64,000 nucleotides of DNA from Candidatus Obscuribacter sp. Its GTDB lineage: Bacteria; Cyanobacteriota; Vampirovibrionia; Obscuribacterales; Obscuribacteraceae. The stretch is from positions 43,845 through 107,844 of the forward strand of contig JADYXR010000017.1 in assembly GCA_021772095.1 (NCBI GenBank). Direction: 5' to 3'. Each line of letters starts with the position of its first letter. Position 1 is the first letter of the stretch. The translations under genes and the position numbers were made by a program. A model generated the notes under the pieces. It was given only the letters and a program-made list of their open reading frames with translations, did no database searches and was not told where the DNA came from. Below, piece after piece: positions 36,825 to 45,876 of this stretch.

Positions 36825-39800
36825 ATGGATAAGAAAGAAACTATGGTGCTGGAAAACGGCTCTTCGACTGAAACTTCTGCAGCGGACGAAAAAGAAACGC
36901 TCGTTTTAGTCGATGGCAGTTCGTTAGCGTATCGCTCGTTTTTTGCATTGCTGACCACCGGAATGCGGACCAAAACCGGCATTCCGACGTGGGCGGTGAT
37001 GGGCTTTTTCATGTCGCTCTTCGATATGATCGATCGTCAGGCACCACATATGCTGGCAATTTGCTTTGACGTTGCAGCACCAACTTTCCGCAAGGAAGAG
37101 TTTGCTGAATACAAAGCAAATCGCCTGGACATGCCTGATGATCTGGCGGCACAGTGGCCATTGATCAAGCGCGGCGTCGAAGCACTGCAAATTCCGATTT
37201 TGGAAATAGCCGGATTCGAAGCCGATGATGTGATTGGTACCGTCGCCATCAAAGCTGCTCGAGAAGGGCGCCGCGTCCAGATTCTAACAGGCGATAAAGA
37301 TGCCTTCCAATTAGTTGGCGACGAACACGAATTGATCGAAGTTTTGATGCCAGGCAAAAACGGTTTGGGCAGTTATAAGAAAGCGGAAGTGTTTGCGAAA
37401 ATGGGCGTCTGGCCCGAGCAAATCATCGACTACAAAGCGTTGTGTGGAGACAATTCCGACAACATTCCAGGAGTCAAAGGAATCGGCCCTGTCACCGCTG
37501 TAAAACTACTTACTGAATATAAAACGCTGGAAGCAGTTTACGAAAACGTCGAGGCGCTGACATCGAAATCGATAAAGGCAAAACTGATTGAAGGACGCGA
37601 ATCGGCGTTCCAGAGCCAACGTTTAGCAAGAATTGTTTTGGATGTTCCGATTGATTTTTGCTACGAGAAGTGCCGCCTCGTCATGCCTGACATTGAAGAG
37701 GCTGGAAAATTCTTCAAGAGTCTGCAGTTTAGATCTTTGATCAACCGGCTGCCTATCTGCCTTGCCAAATCTTTCTCCGAAAAAGGCGAGGACATAAAAG
37801 AGCTGGAGAAAAAGCTAAAGAACATCATCACCGCGCTCGAAGTAGAACCGATCTCTTACAAAGATGCTATGGGCGGAGACCTTCCGGAATTCGCATCAGG
37901 AGCCGATGACGAGACAGGCGAAACTACCGGGCAAGAGCATCGTCCTGCCCCTGCTCCGGCGATAGCGGTACCGGACATTGTGCTGACAAAGTTTGTCAGT
38001 CCGGTCGATCCGATAATTGTGATCAATGAGGAAGGGCTCGATCAGCTAATCTCCGCGCTTTTCCAGCAAAGCGTAATTAGTTTGAGTATTGAAACTGATG
38101 GCACGAATTCTCTAAACACGGACATTATTGGTTGGGCATTCGCCTGGGGCAAAGGGCTGACATTCGAAGAAGACGGTTCTCTTGTCGCTAACGCCGACGT
38201 GCCTTTGAGCGATTTGCAAACAGCTTATGTTCCCGTTCGCCATCGCTATATCGGGATAGAACAGCTCGCACCGGATGTGGTGGCTGACCGGTTAAAACCC
38301 ATTCTTGAAGATAAACAGATCGGCAAGGTAGCACAAGACGCCAAGTTTGTGATGAACGTGCTTTCGCGCGTGGGCATCACGCTCGCGCCGGTTGCAAGCG
38401 ACCCGATGCTGGCCAGTTACATTCGTGATCCTGACGACAAACATTCCCTGCGAGATCAGGCCGATAGATTGCTCGGATACAATCCGAGTCGCATCACAGA
38501 TCTGATCGGCACTGGCAAAAAGCAAATAGAAATGGCGATGGCACCCGTTTTAAAAGTGGCGCCTTATTCTGCCGATGACGCACGCATAACGCTCGAATTA
38601 ACTCGCTACTATGCGGCAATATTCGATGAAGAACAACGTTACTTGCTCTATCAAATGGATCTGCCACTACTGGGAGTGCTCGCTCGCATGGAGCAAGCCG
38701 GCGTGGCTCTCGACCGAGACTACCTGAAGAAGCTCTCGGAAGAAATGTTGATCGAACTGACCAGACTCGAAAAGGAAATTTTCGAAATCTCTGGACATAC
38801 GTTCAACATCAGTTCCACACAACAGCTCCAGAAGGTTTTGTTCGACGAACTTGGTTTAAAAACCAAAGCAAAGACGAAGACTGGAGCCGGTTATTCGACC
38901 GACGCCAGTGTGCTTGAATCACTCAAGGACGAGCATGTGATCATTCCAAAAATTTTGGAATACCGTCATCTTACAAAACTTCGTTCCACATATGTGGAGG
39001 CGCTGCCAAAAGAAGTACTACCGCATGATTCGCGCTTGCATGGCGAGTTTAACCAAACAGTTGCGGCAACCGGACGCCTGTCCAGCAGTAATCCCAACTT
39101 GCAAAATATTCCGATCCGTTCGGAAGTGGGCAGAAAAATTCGACGCGCCTTCGTCACTGCCAATGATGACTCCAGCCTAATCTCCGCAGATTATTCGCAG
39201 ATTGAATTGCGCATGCTTGCGCATATGTCCGGCGACGAGAATTTGATTGACGCGTTCGAAAAGAATCAAGATATCCATGCCAGAACGGCAATGGAAATTT
39301 TCGACGTCCCGCTCGAGTCCGTTGATAAGAACATGCGCAGCGTTGGAAAAACGCTCAACTTCGCGCTGATTTATCAACAGGGTCCGTTTGCCACAGCCCA
39401 GTCTCTTGGGATTTCAACGAAGGAAGCGCAAGCGTACATCGACAAATATTTCAGTCGCTATCCCAAAGTCAAAGGCTTCATGACCAAAACGGTCGAAGAA
39501 GCGCGCATCAACAATTACGTTAGCACACTCTGGGGACGCCGCCGTTACTTCGCCAACCTGGCAGACCGTAATACCAACGTTCGACGCGCGGACGAACGAG
39601 CAGCGTGCAACGCGCCGCTTCAAGGCAGCGCCGCCGACTTAATGAAATTAGCGATGCTCGAACTCGACAGGCAGCTTCAAGAACGCGGCAGCAAAGCCAA
39701 GTTGGTGTTGCAGGTACACGATGAACTCGTGCTCGAAGTTCCGAATTCGGAATTGGAAAGCATCTCGGAAGTCGTCAGACAATCGATGGAATTGAATCAA

Positions 39801-39863
39801 CCACTGTCTGCACCACTTCGAGTAGATGTCAGCGTTGGCAAAACTTGGATTGACGCAAAATAA
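36825..39863 (+). CDS. polA: DNA polymerase I
   Basis: 1012 residues. Order: 5'-nuclease (about 24-300; VLVDGSSLAYRSFFAL, ILTGDKDAFQLV, GDNSDNIPGVKGIGPVTA), a proofreading-fold region (about 395-590), polymerase (about 600-1012; DYSQIELR with Asp789, RSVGKTLNFALIY, VHDELVLEVP near 964). In the 3'-5' exonuclease fold the catalytic Asp-x-Glu reads SIE, and the second Asp site reads KFVMNVL, so proofreading is probably lost. It fills gaps and removes RNA primers. A 24-residue N-terminal extension looks like an imperfect duplicate of the first family residues (KETMVLENGSS against KETLVLVDGSS). Confidence 0.97.
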   Translation: MDKKETMVLENGSSTETSAADEKETLVLVDGSSLAYRSFFALLTTGMRTKTGIPTWAVMGFFMSLFDMIDRQAPHMLAICFDVAAPTFRKEEFAEYKANRLDMPDDLAAQWPLIKRGVEALQIPILEIAGFEADDVIGTVAIKAAREGRRVQILTGDKDAFQLVGDEHELIEVLMPGKNGLGSYKKAEVFAKMGVWPEQIIDYKALCGDNSDNIPGVKGIGPVTAVKLLTEYKTLEAVYENVEALTSKSIKAKLIEGRESAFQSQRLARIVLDVPIDFCYEKCRLVMPDIEEAGKFFKSLQFRSLINRLPICLAKSFSEKGEDIKELEKKLKNIITALEVEPISYKDAMGGDLPEFASGADDETGETTGQEHRPAPAPAIAVPDIVLTKFVSPVDPIIVINEEGLDQLISALFQQSVISLSIETDGTNSLNTDIIGWAFAWGKGLTFEEDGSLVANADVPLSDLQTAYVPVRHRYIGIEQLAPDVVADRLKPILEDKQIGKVAQDAKFVMNVLSRVGITLAPVASDPMLASYIRDPDDKHSLRDQADRLLGYNPSRITDLIGTGKKQIEMAMAPVLKVAPYSADDARITLELTRYYAAIFDEEQRYLLYQMDLPLLGVLARMEQAGVALDRDYLKKLSEEMLIELTRLEKEIFEISGHTFNISSTQQLQKVLFDELGLKTKAKTKTGAGYSTDASVLESLKDEHVIIPKILEYRHLTKLRSTYVEALPKEVLPHDSRLHGEFNQTVAATGRLSSSNPNLQNIPIRSEVGRKIRRAFVTANDDSSLISADYSQIELRMLAHMSGDENLIDAFEKNQDIHARTAMEIFDVPLESVDKNMRSVGKTLNFALIYQQGPFATAQSLGISTKEAQAYIDKYFSRYPKVKGFMTKTVEEARINNYVSTLWGRRRYFANLADRNTNVRRADERAACNAPLQGSAADLMKLAMLELDRQLQERGSKAKLVLQVHDELVLEVPNSELESISEVVRQSMELNQPLSAPLRVDVSVGKTWIDAK

Positions 39864-39941
39864 TTGAGCAACAGTTGTTTGCAAAATAATTTGCGCTGGG
39901 CATATAAGGTCCAACGATGTTTATCCTCGGGAAGTTGTTGG

Positions 39942-41078
39942 ATGTTTTTAAATCGTCAAATCATCCGCGGAATGTTGCCGGTCGTTGTTGCACTCGGCAC
40001 GGTCTTGCAAACTGCGTTGCCGGCATTTTGCACGGAGCCGGACGTCATGAAAATGGCGCTTGATGTTTACAAAATTCAGAAAGACTACCTCCGGGCCGGT
40101 GAAGCGTTTTACAGAATTTCGATAATTCAGCCGACCAACGTAGAAGCTCATGTTTACTATGCCAACTGCATGTACTTGTCGCGGCAAAACGAAAAAGCTT
40201 TGCGAGCATATTGGTATGTAGTGCGGAAATTTCCGAGCACTAAAAGAGCCTACGAGTTAAAAGAGTATTTGAAGAAATTGGATCGCGACTTCGCAGCGCA
40301 TTCTGCCGATCCGAATTACGCCGCAATGGGCTACAGTGGTGGTACCGCGCGACCATCGTCGGTGTCGTCGGTGTCGTCGGTGTCGTCGGTGTCGACGGTG
40401 AGGAGCATGGGGCGGTCATCAACGCCGACGTTTAGCGCCGGGCTGATTAACGATCTGGTCAAAACGGTGAAGCCGGTGAAGAATCGACCAGCTGTTTCAC
40501 CGAGTCTGGTTGAGCGGGCGAAGGAAGCGTTAAACGCTTACCCAAAACACCTACTGCAACTGGTTTACGACAAAGGTTGCCGCATTTGGTTGACGCCGAC
40601 AATGATCGACAAAGAACCTGGATTGGAACACACGACACCATCAGGATACATGGAAGGTCACACGTTCAAAGACTGTCCGGGGATGTTTTACTCTGGTGGC
40701 ATAGTGGTCTGCGAATTCACTATCGGCAATGGCTTCGACTGGGATAAATGCGATGATCCGATTGGAACATTGCGGCACGAACTCGGTCACGCGGTCGATC
40801 ATTATTACGGGCAGATTTCTGAAACAGACGAATACAGACACGCGTATCGCCTCGACCAGGGCGGCATTCGTGATGAATCCACACGCAACAAATTGCACTA
40901 TTACATGCAACAAGATACGCGTGGACAGCACGAATGTTTTGCTGAATTGATGTGCGCGAAGTATGGCGGAAGCGAAAGCACTCGCGACAATAACACAGCG
41001 CTTGTTGCAGCCAGCTTCCCATTGACCATGAAAGTAATCGACAGGAAGATGGCAGAGAAAGAAAGCGAAATGAAATAG
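39942..41078 (+). CDS. Secreted HExxH metalloprotease, lethal-factor-like fold suspected
   Basis: 378 residues from the ATG at 39942, with GGGAAG 8 bases upstream; a longer frame lacks a better start. Signal peptide (IIRGMLPVVVALGTVLQTAL). Residues about 30-120 form TPR-like helices (TNVEAHVYYANCMYLSRQ). A Ser/Val repeat linker (about 140-155) follows. The C-terminal domain has TLRHELGHAVDHYYG (His279, His283) and later ECFAELMCAKYG with Glu331 or Glu335 as third ligand, the spacing and EcFAE pattern of gluzincins related to anthrax lethal-factor catalytic domains. A secreted zinc protease; substrate unknown. Confidence 0.8.
   Translation: MFLNRQIIRGMLPVVVALGTVLQTALPAFCTEPDVMKMALDVYKIQKDYLRAGEAFYRISIIQPTNVEAHVYYANCMYLSRQNEKALRAYWYVVRKFPSTKRAYELKEYLKKLDRDFAAHSADPNYAAMGYSGGTARPSSVSSVSSVSSVSTVRSMGRSSTPTFSAGLINDLVKTVKPVKNRPAVSPSLVERAKEALNAYPKHLLQLVYDKGCRIWLTPTMIDKEPGLEHTTPSGYMEGHTFKDCPGMFYSGGIVVCEFTIGNGFDWDKCDDPIGTLRHELGHAVDHYYGQISETDEYRHAYRLDQGGIRDESTRNKLHYYMQQDTRGQHECFAELMCAKYGGSESTRDNNTALVAASFPLTMKVIDRKMAEKESEMK
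40357..40400 (+). repeat. 9-base microrepeat TCGGTGTCG in the metalloprotease gene
   Basis: Four to five tandem copies of TCGGTGTCG, the last with one change, encoding SVS units. The unit is a multiple of three, so copy changes would keep the frame. Confidence 0.85.
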
Positions 41079-41098
41079 CCACCGCTTTGGAGTCTGCT

Positions 41099-41114
41099 GT
41101 CCCTTATAAGGGAC
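41099..41114. repeat. 16-base perfect palindrome GTCCCTTATAAGGGAC
   Basis: Lies between two converging genes. With a second hairpin (41132-41157, AGCGTC/GACGCT arms) it may act as a bidirectional terminator or be a protein-binding site. Neither is followed by a clear T-run. Confidence 0.5.
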
Positions 41115-41168
41115 GACCTGATTTTCAACTAAGCGTCTCCGGCTATTAGGTGACGCTGTCTCGGTCTT

Positions 41169-42617
41169 CTAAGGAGTGTTCGCGTCGGCGACTGCGGCGA
41201 TTTTGCGCAGTCTGCTGTTTTTATATCCATAGACTGCGTAGATAATCAAACCAATCGGGCAAGTGATCGCGTAGGTGGTCAACACCAGCGGATTGAGTTT
41301 GGAAGCCAGTACCGCGCATCCAACCATGCCGACAATCGCGAGCAGCGGATTAACAAGTTTGTTTCTCCAGGCACCTAAACATACAAAGATAAACGCGATC
41401 AATGTTCCTAAAACCATCATGTCGGCGATCTCGCCGAACGGCATGAAACCTGCGAAGGCGGCGACCAGAATACCGTTCAGCAAAATGCCGAAAGTAGGAT
41501 TGCCGAGGTGAGATTTCTTGAAGATCGGAGGAAGCAAACCGTCTTCCGACATGTTGCGGAAAATTCGCGGTCCGCCCATACAAAGAACGAGCAGCACGTT
41601 GAAGATACCAAGAACGGCTCCACAAGCGATTAATTTCGCTGTCCATGTTTCACCGACAGCGCCCAGTAGTTTCGCCAGTGGTGCAGCGGCCTCGGAACCG
41701 ACAAACAACGGATTCGGTTTCATCGGATCGCCATCGAAGAAGCACGGAGCAAGACCGGTAGCCACAGCCATAACCGCGACATATAGAAGCGCGACGATGC
41801 CGACGCAAAGGAAGGTTCCGATCGTCGTATCTTTTTGAGTTTTTGATTCACGAGCAAAAGTATAAAGCGCGTCGAAACCGACATATGGGAAAACCGCAAC
41901 TGCAGCGCCTTCTAATACGCCTTCAAAGCCTTTCGGCATGAATGGTTGCCAGTTAGCTGGATTGACGTGCGGCAGTCCTGCGCAAAGGAAGACCGTCAAC
42001 AAAACCATTTTCAAAATTACAAGAGCAAAATTGATTTTCGCAGATTTGCTCACACCGCCATACATCAGAATCAACGTGATGACTGCCACTACTCCCATCG
42101 CAACAACGTTAATTCCGAAAACAAATTCCGAATGCCCTGGCAGACCTTCGGCAATTGCCGGATTGATCTTCATTGTCGGTCCGCTAAGAAACGAGAGACT
42201 CGGCGGGAAAGTATAACCAGCGGCTGTTTGCAGATACACGCTCCAGGCGATAGCCACTGCGGCTGCGCCGAAACTGTATTCCATGAACAAACCGAATGCC
42301 ACCACCCACGCCACCAGCTCACCAATCGAGTTGTAGACGTAACTGTAAGCGGAAACTCCGTGCGGCATGTGACGCGAAAACTTTTCGTAGCAGATTGCCA
42401 CCACTAAAACTATCAAGCCGGTGATCAGGAAAGACAGGATACCTGCCGGTCCGGCTTTGCCGGCGATGATTCCAGGCATTGCGAAGATGCCAGCGCCAAT
42501 GGTGGCACCGATTCCTAAACCAGTAAGCATCAACCATCCCAGGTGCTTAGGGGAATCCATTTCGATTCCATCAGCGACGTTGGGAACCCGCCTCAATAAT
42601 TCCGAAACAAGCGCCAT
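41169..42617 (-). CDS. APC-family amino acid permease
   Basis: 482 residues; ATG with AGGTGGG 7 bases upstream. About 12-13 membrane segments. The first, after HLGWLMLTGLGIGATIGAGIFAMPG, carries the unwound-helix motif GIGATIGAGIF that contacts the amino acid in APC/LeuT-fold carriers. The closing region is FIFVCLGAWRNKLVNPLLAIVGMVGCAVL. Expected to import or exchange amino acids across the inner membrane. The cationic amino acid transporter group is the closest by eye, but substrate cannot be assigned. Confidence 0.93.
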   Translation of the reverse strand: MALVSELLRRVPNVADGIEMDSPKHLGWLMLTGLGIGATIGAGIFAMPGIIAGKAGPAGILSFLITGLIVLVVAICYEKFSRHMPHGVSAYSYVYNSIGELVAWVVAFGLFMEYSFGAAAVAIAWSVYLQTAAGYTFPPSLSFLSGPTMKINPAIAEGLPGHSEFVFGINVVAMGVVAVITLILMYGGVSKSAKINFALVILKMVLLTVFLCAGLPHVNPANWQPFMPKGFEGVLEGAAVAVFPYVGFDALYTFARESKTQKDTTIGTFLCVGIVALLYVAVMAVATGLAPCFFDGDPMKPNPLFVGSEAAAPLAKLLGAVGETWTAKLIACGAVLGIFNVLLVLCMGGPRIFRNMSEDGLLPPIFKKSHLGNPTFGILLNGILVAAFAGFMPFGEIADMMVLGTLIAFIFVCLGAWRNKLVNPLLAIVGMVGCAVLASKLNPLVLTTYAITCPIGLIIYAVYGYKNSRLRKIAAVADANTP

Positions 42618-42697
42618 ACAAACCCACCTGCACGTTGGCTTTTAATAGTAAGTGAAAAGGAAAACAAACATTGATATAGAACCCGAAGGCTCCTGCA

Positions 42698-42709
42698 CAT
42701 GCTAGCATG
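42698..42709. repeat. 12-base palindrome CATGCTAGCATG
   Basis: Lies in the divergent promoter region between the permease and the dehydrogenase gene, 40 bases before the latter's start; possible operator. Confidence 0.3.
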
Positions 42710-42749
42710 ACGCTCTAGTCAAGGATCACTTGTGCGTGAGGGCATTGGC

Positions 42750-43997
42750 ATGAAGTTTGAAAGAGCAGCAGTTATTGGCGCCGGGGCAATGGGAAGCGGC
42801 ATCGCGCAAGTCCTCAGCCAGGCAGGGATTGAGGTCGTCCTCAAGGACGTCAAAGACGAGTTCGTAGAACGCGGTCTTAAAAACATAAAAAGAATGTATG
42901 ACTCTCGTGTCAAAAAAGAAGTGCTGACACAAGAAGAAGCCGATCGTCTATTTGCAAACGTTCGCGGCACCACTAGTTACGACGAGCTCAATCAGCCTGA
43001 CATCGTGATCGAAGCAGCACTGGAAACAATCGATGTCAAGCTCGACATTTTCAAAACACTAGATCAAGTTTGTCCAGCCAGCACAATCCTGGCAAGCAAT
43101 ACGTCAGCACTTTCAATATCAGAAATTGCAGCCGCGACTAAGCGCCCCGGAAAAGTACTGGGCATGCACTTCTTCAACCCAGCACAAACAATGAAATTGG
43201 TTGAAGTTATTCCCGGTGTAAAAACTGACGCTGCCACCATCCGACACGCGATGGATCTTTGCCGCGACGTCATGAAAAAGAAACCAGTTCACGTCAAAGA
43301 ATGTCCTGGTTTCCTTGTCAACAGATTGCTCTTCCCTTATATGAATGAGGCGCTCTGGGCTGTACAAGGCGGCGCATCACCACAAGAAATCGACGACATG
43401 ATGGTGGCATACGGAATGCCGATGGGACCATTCGCATTGCTCGATATGACCGGCATCGACATCTGCGGTCACGTCAACACTTTCCTCTACAAAGAATACG
43501 GTCCACGCTTCGAACCATCACCTCTGCTTGACAAACTTATCGCAGCAGGCAGCCTCGGACAGAAGAGCGGCAGCGGATTTTACCTGCACGAACAAGGCGT
43601 CATTCCAAAGAAAGGCGAGCCTCTTAAGGTCAATCCAAAACTCGATGCCATCATTAAAGAATCAAACGCTGACGGCAAACTGAGAACCTCAAGCAAAAAA
43701 CTCGATGCCTTCCGCATCATTTTGCCGATGTTCAACGAAGCGCTTTACGCGCTTCAAGAAGATGTCGTCACGCCGGAAGACGTCGAAATTGGAATGGAAT
43801 TCGGCTGCGGTATGAGAGGCGGAATTTTGAGCCTTGCCAAAGAAAAAGGTTTGAGCTGGTGCCTCGATGAAATCAACACGCACCATAAAGACCTCGGCGA
43901 ACGTTTCAGACCATCGTGGTATCTGAAAAAACTCGTCCGCGCAGGCGTGAAAGATTTCTCGCAACTGCAAGCAAAAGAAACGATTACCGCCCGATAG
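42750..43997 (+). CDS. 3-hydroxyacyl-CoA dehydrogenase
   Basis: 415 residues from the ATG at 42750, with GTGAGGG 7 bases upstream. N-terminal Rossmann domain (AAVIGAGAMGSGIAQVLSQAG), then the family core LASNTSALSISEIAAATKRPGKVLGMHFFNPA with catalytic His in MHFFNP, and FLVNRLLFPYMNEAL. Two C-terminal 3HCDH domains, longer than the 280-residue single-domain type. Oxidises 3-hydroxyacyl-CoA to 3-ketoacyl-CoA with NAD (or the reverse in polyhydroxybutyrate or butyrate synthesis). No thiolase or hydratase gene adjoins it in this window. Confidence 0.93.
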   Translation: MKFERAAVIGAGAMGSGIAQVLSQAGIEVVLKDVKDEFVERGLKNIKRMYDSRVKKEVLTQEEADRLFANVRGTTSYDELNQPDIVIEAALETIDVKLDIFKTLDQVCPASTILASNTSALSISEIAAATKRPGKVLGMHFFNPAQTMKLVEVIPGVKTDAATIRHAMDLCRDVMKKKPVHVKECPGFLVNRLLFPYMNEALWAVQGGASPQEIDDMMVAYGMPMGPFALLDMTGIDICGHVNTFLYKEYGPRFEPSPLLDKLIAAGSLGQKSGSGFYLHEQGVIPKKGEPLKVNPKLDAIIKESNADGKLRTSSKKLDAFRIILPMFNEALYALQEDVVTPEDVEIGMEFGCGMRGGILSLAKEKGLSWCLDEINTHHKDLGERFRPSWYLKKLVRAGVKDFSQLQAKETITAR

Positions 43998-44008
43998 TCC
44001 AATAATTA

Positions 44009-44071
44009 CCGCCGCGCGCTGTCAGATATTTTGTCTTTTTTTCTGACAAAAACCTGATATGCACGCGGCGG
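44009..44071. repeat. Nested inverted repeat after the dehydrogenase gene
   Basis: Outer arms CCGCCGCG (44009-44016) and CGCGGCGG (44064-44071) enclose inner arms TGTCAG (44020-44025) and CTGACA (44043-44048); the inner loop contains TTTTTTT. Could be a terminator or a cruciform-prone site between two co-directional genes. Confidence 0.6.
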
Positions 44072-44116
44072 GCAAGCTTGTAAGTTTGGTCCCACCATGG
44101 GCGGGTAAAATAAACT

Positions 44117-45199
44117 ATGCTCAAGTGGCTGGCTATCTTTGGATTACTGTGGTTCCTCTACCTTGTACGTGAGGTGTTCCCGCCGTTTATTGTCGGCGGC
44201 ATTATTGCGTATTTGCTTTTGCCACTCGTTCGCTTCGTCGGCGACACGATCAAAATGCCAAGACATGTCACAGTCGGCGCAATTTACATCGGCTTTCTTT
44301 TCACCATAATTATTCTGAGTAAACTGTTCGGCGGGTTGTTAATCGAACAAGCCGGAACTCTTTTCGAGGATCGCCACGAGATCATCGTCAATCTTCTCGA
44401 TCAGCTGTCTGGATCATTCGGATGGCAGATGGATGTCAAAACGACATCAGCCGACATCGTCACCAATCTGGAAGGATGGCTGGGCAAGCCGGAAGAATTG
44501 ATGCACCTTGGAGAATTGATTTCCAAAAGTCTCTTACACATTTTGGTTTGCATAGTATCGTCGATTTATTTGATCATGGACAGCGAAAGCGTCGGTCGCT
44601 TTTTACTGCGCTTCATTCCGGAAGACAGGCGTGATGCGGTTGTTCAACTATCCGGTCAGATGAACGTGATGGTATCAAAATACATTCGCACTCAATTGTT
44701 CTTGATTATTTTGATGTCGACAGTGGCGTATTGCATTTTGCATTTCGCGTTTCAAATCAAATACGCATTTTTGATCGCTATCTTGAGTGGCACTCTGGAA
44801 ATTATTCCAGTCGTCGGACCGCTTTTGGCCATCTCGATTGCCGTAATTGTCGGCGTCGCACAAAAAGGCGTGCAAGTAGGCGGACTGATCGCATTGTGTT
44901 ACTGGATCGCGCGACTGCTTGAAGATTATGTAGTGATACCAAAATTTGTCGGTCACGTGATCGAATTGCATCCACTGGCAATTATTTTCGCCGTGATTTG
45001 CGGCGAGGTCCTCGCAGGAGCGCTCGGCATGCTGATCGCCATCCCAGTGGCCGCGGCCGTAAAACTGGTGCTCGACTTTGCCTATCCGCCGGCAGATGCT
45101 CACGGTCCTGTCGTGCATGTTGATTCGACAATGTTTAAGCCACCGAAACCAAAAGATCCCGATGATATTATCGAAGAAATGAAAGCCGCTCATGAGTAG
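44117..45199 (+). CDS. AI-2E-family membrane protein (PerM/TqsA type)
   Basis: 360 residues, ATG start. Seven to eight membrane segments: LKWLAIFGLLWFLYLVREVF, FIVGGIIAYLLLPLVRF, GAIYIGFLFTIIILSKLF and more, with the family's central amphipathic stretch. C-terminal motifs ILSGTLEIIPVVGPLLAISI and LALL-type LHPLAIIFAVICGEVLAGALGMLIAIPVAA are standard. Family members export autoinducer-2 or act as Na+/H+ antiporters; which applies is not visible. The C-terminus is a cytosolic acidic tail. Confidence 0.92.
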   Translation: MLKWLAIFGLLWFLYLVREVFPPFIVGGIIAYLLLPLVRFVGDTIKMPRHVTVGAIYIGFLFTIIILSKLFGGLLIEQAGTLFEDRHEIIVNLLDQLSGSFGWQMDVKTTSADIVTNLEGWLGKPEELMHLGELISKSLLHILVCIVSSIYLIMDSESVGRFLLRFIPEDRRDAVVQLSGQMNVMVSKYIRTQLFLIILMSTVAYCILHFAFQIKYAFLIAILSGTLEIIPVVGPLLAISIAVIVGVAQKGVQVGGLIALCYWIARLLEDYVVIPKFVGHVIELHPLAIIFAVICGEVLAGALGMLIAIPVAAAVKLVLDFAYPPADAHGPVVHVDSTMFKPPKPKDPDDIIEEMKAAHE

Positions 45200-45216
45200 T
45201 GGATAAAAATTAAATT

Positions 45217-45762
45217 CTAGTCTTGACCGAACACAGCCATCTGAATTCGCATATGAGCAATGCTGGTGCGCTCCTCGATCTCTTCTATTGACGAGGATTC
45301 AAGGGCTTCTATTCTTCCGCCCTCTTCTTCAGCAAGCGTCAAAACAATCTGCTTGCGTATTTCTTCAATGCTTTGCTCGCCATCAGTAATTGTCTCTGAG
45401 TATTCGCGAACAGCCAAACGCTTAACGCCAATCCGAGTCCACGCCTGGGTTCTCAGGAATCCCAGAGTGCGGGTGGAACGTTCGGAAATGAAAACTAGCC
45501 AGTCATGAGAATCGACATCTTCGATGTATTGAAGCGATTCGAAATCCTCGTCGTGAAATTCAGTGATGCGCAAACCACGATTCATTTGGTCGCGAAACGC
45601 GTACATCAGGCCGTCGTCAGAGACACCGCAGACCTGGTAACCGCGGTTTTCCCATTTTTGAATTCGGGGTTGGATTCTTGCCCAGAGATCCTCGAAGAGA
45701 AATTCTTTGACCAACTCGCCATTTGTATTTTGATACCACTCTTCGAACGCGGCTACGATCAT
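45217..45762 (-). CDS. Hypothetical protein
   Basis: 181 residues from the third of three close start codons (ATG 45762), where AGAGGA has 8 bases of spacing. Soluble, mixed alpha/beta, acidic overall, no signal peptide or membrane segment. The C-terminal half is Glu-rich (EQSIEEIRKQIVLTLAEEEGG). I do not recognise a family. It lies 114 bases from the next minus-strand gene. Confidence 0.7.
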   Translation of the reverse strand: MIVAAFEEWYQNTNGELVKEFLFEDLWARIQPRIQKWENRGYQVCGVSDDGLMYAFRDQMNRGLRITEFHDEDFESLQYIEDVDSHDWLVFISERSTRTLGFLRTQAWTRIGVKRLAVREYSETITDGEQSIEEIRKQIVLTLAEEEGGRIEALESSSIEEIEERTSIAHMRIQMAVFGQD

Positions 45763-45876
45763 CAACACAGTCCTCTAATCTCGTAAGTACTATTCCACGC
45801 CAGCGCGCACATTACGCTGTGGCTCTGAGAAAGCTTAACAAGCAAGATTGGCGCGACATCAGTTTTAGAGCCGAAC

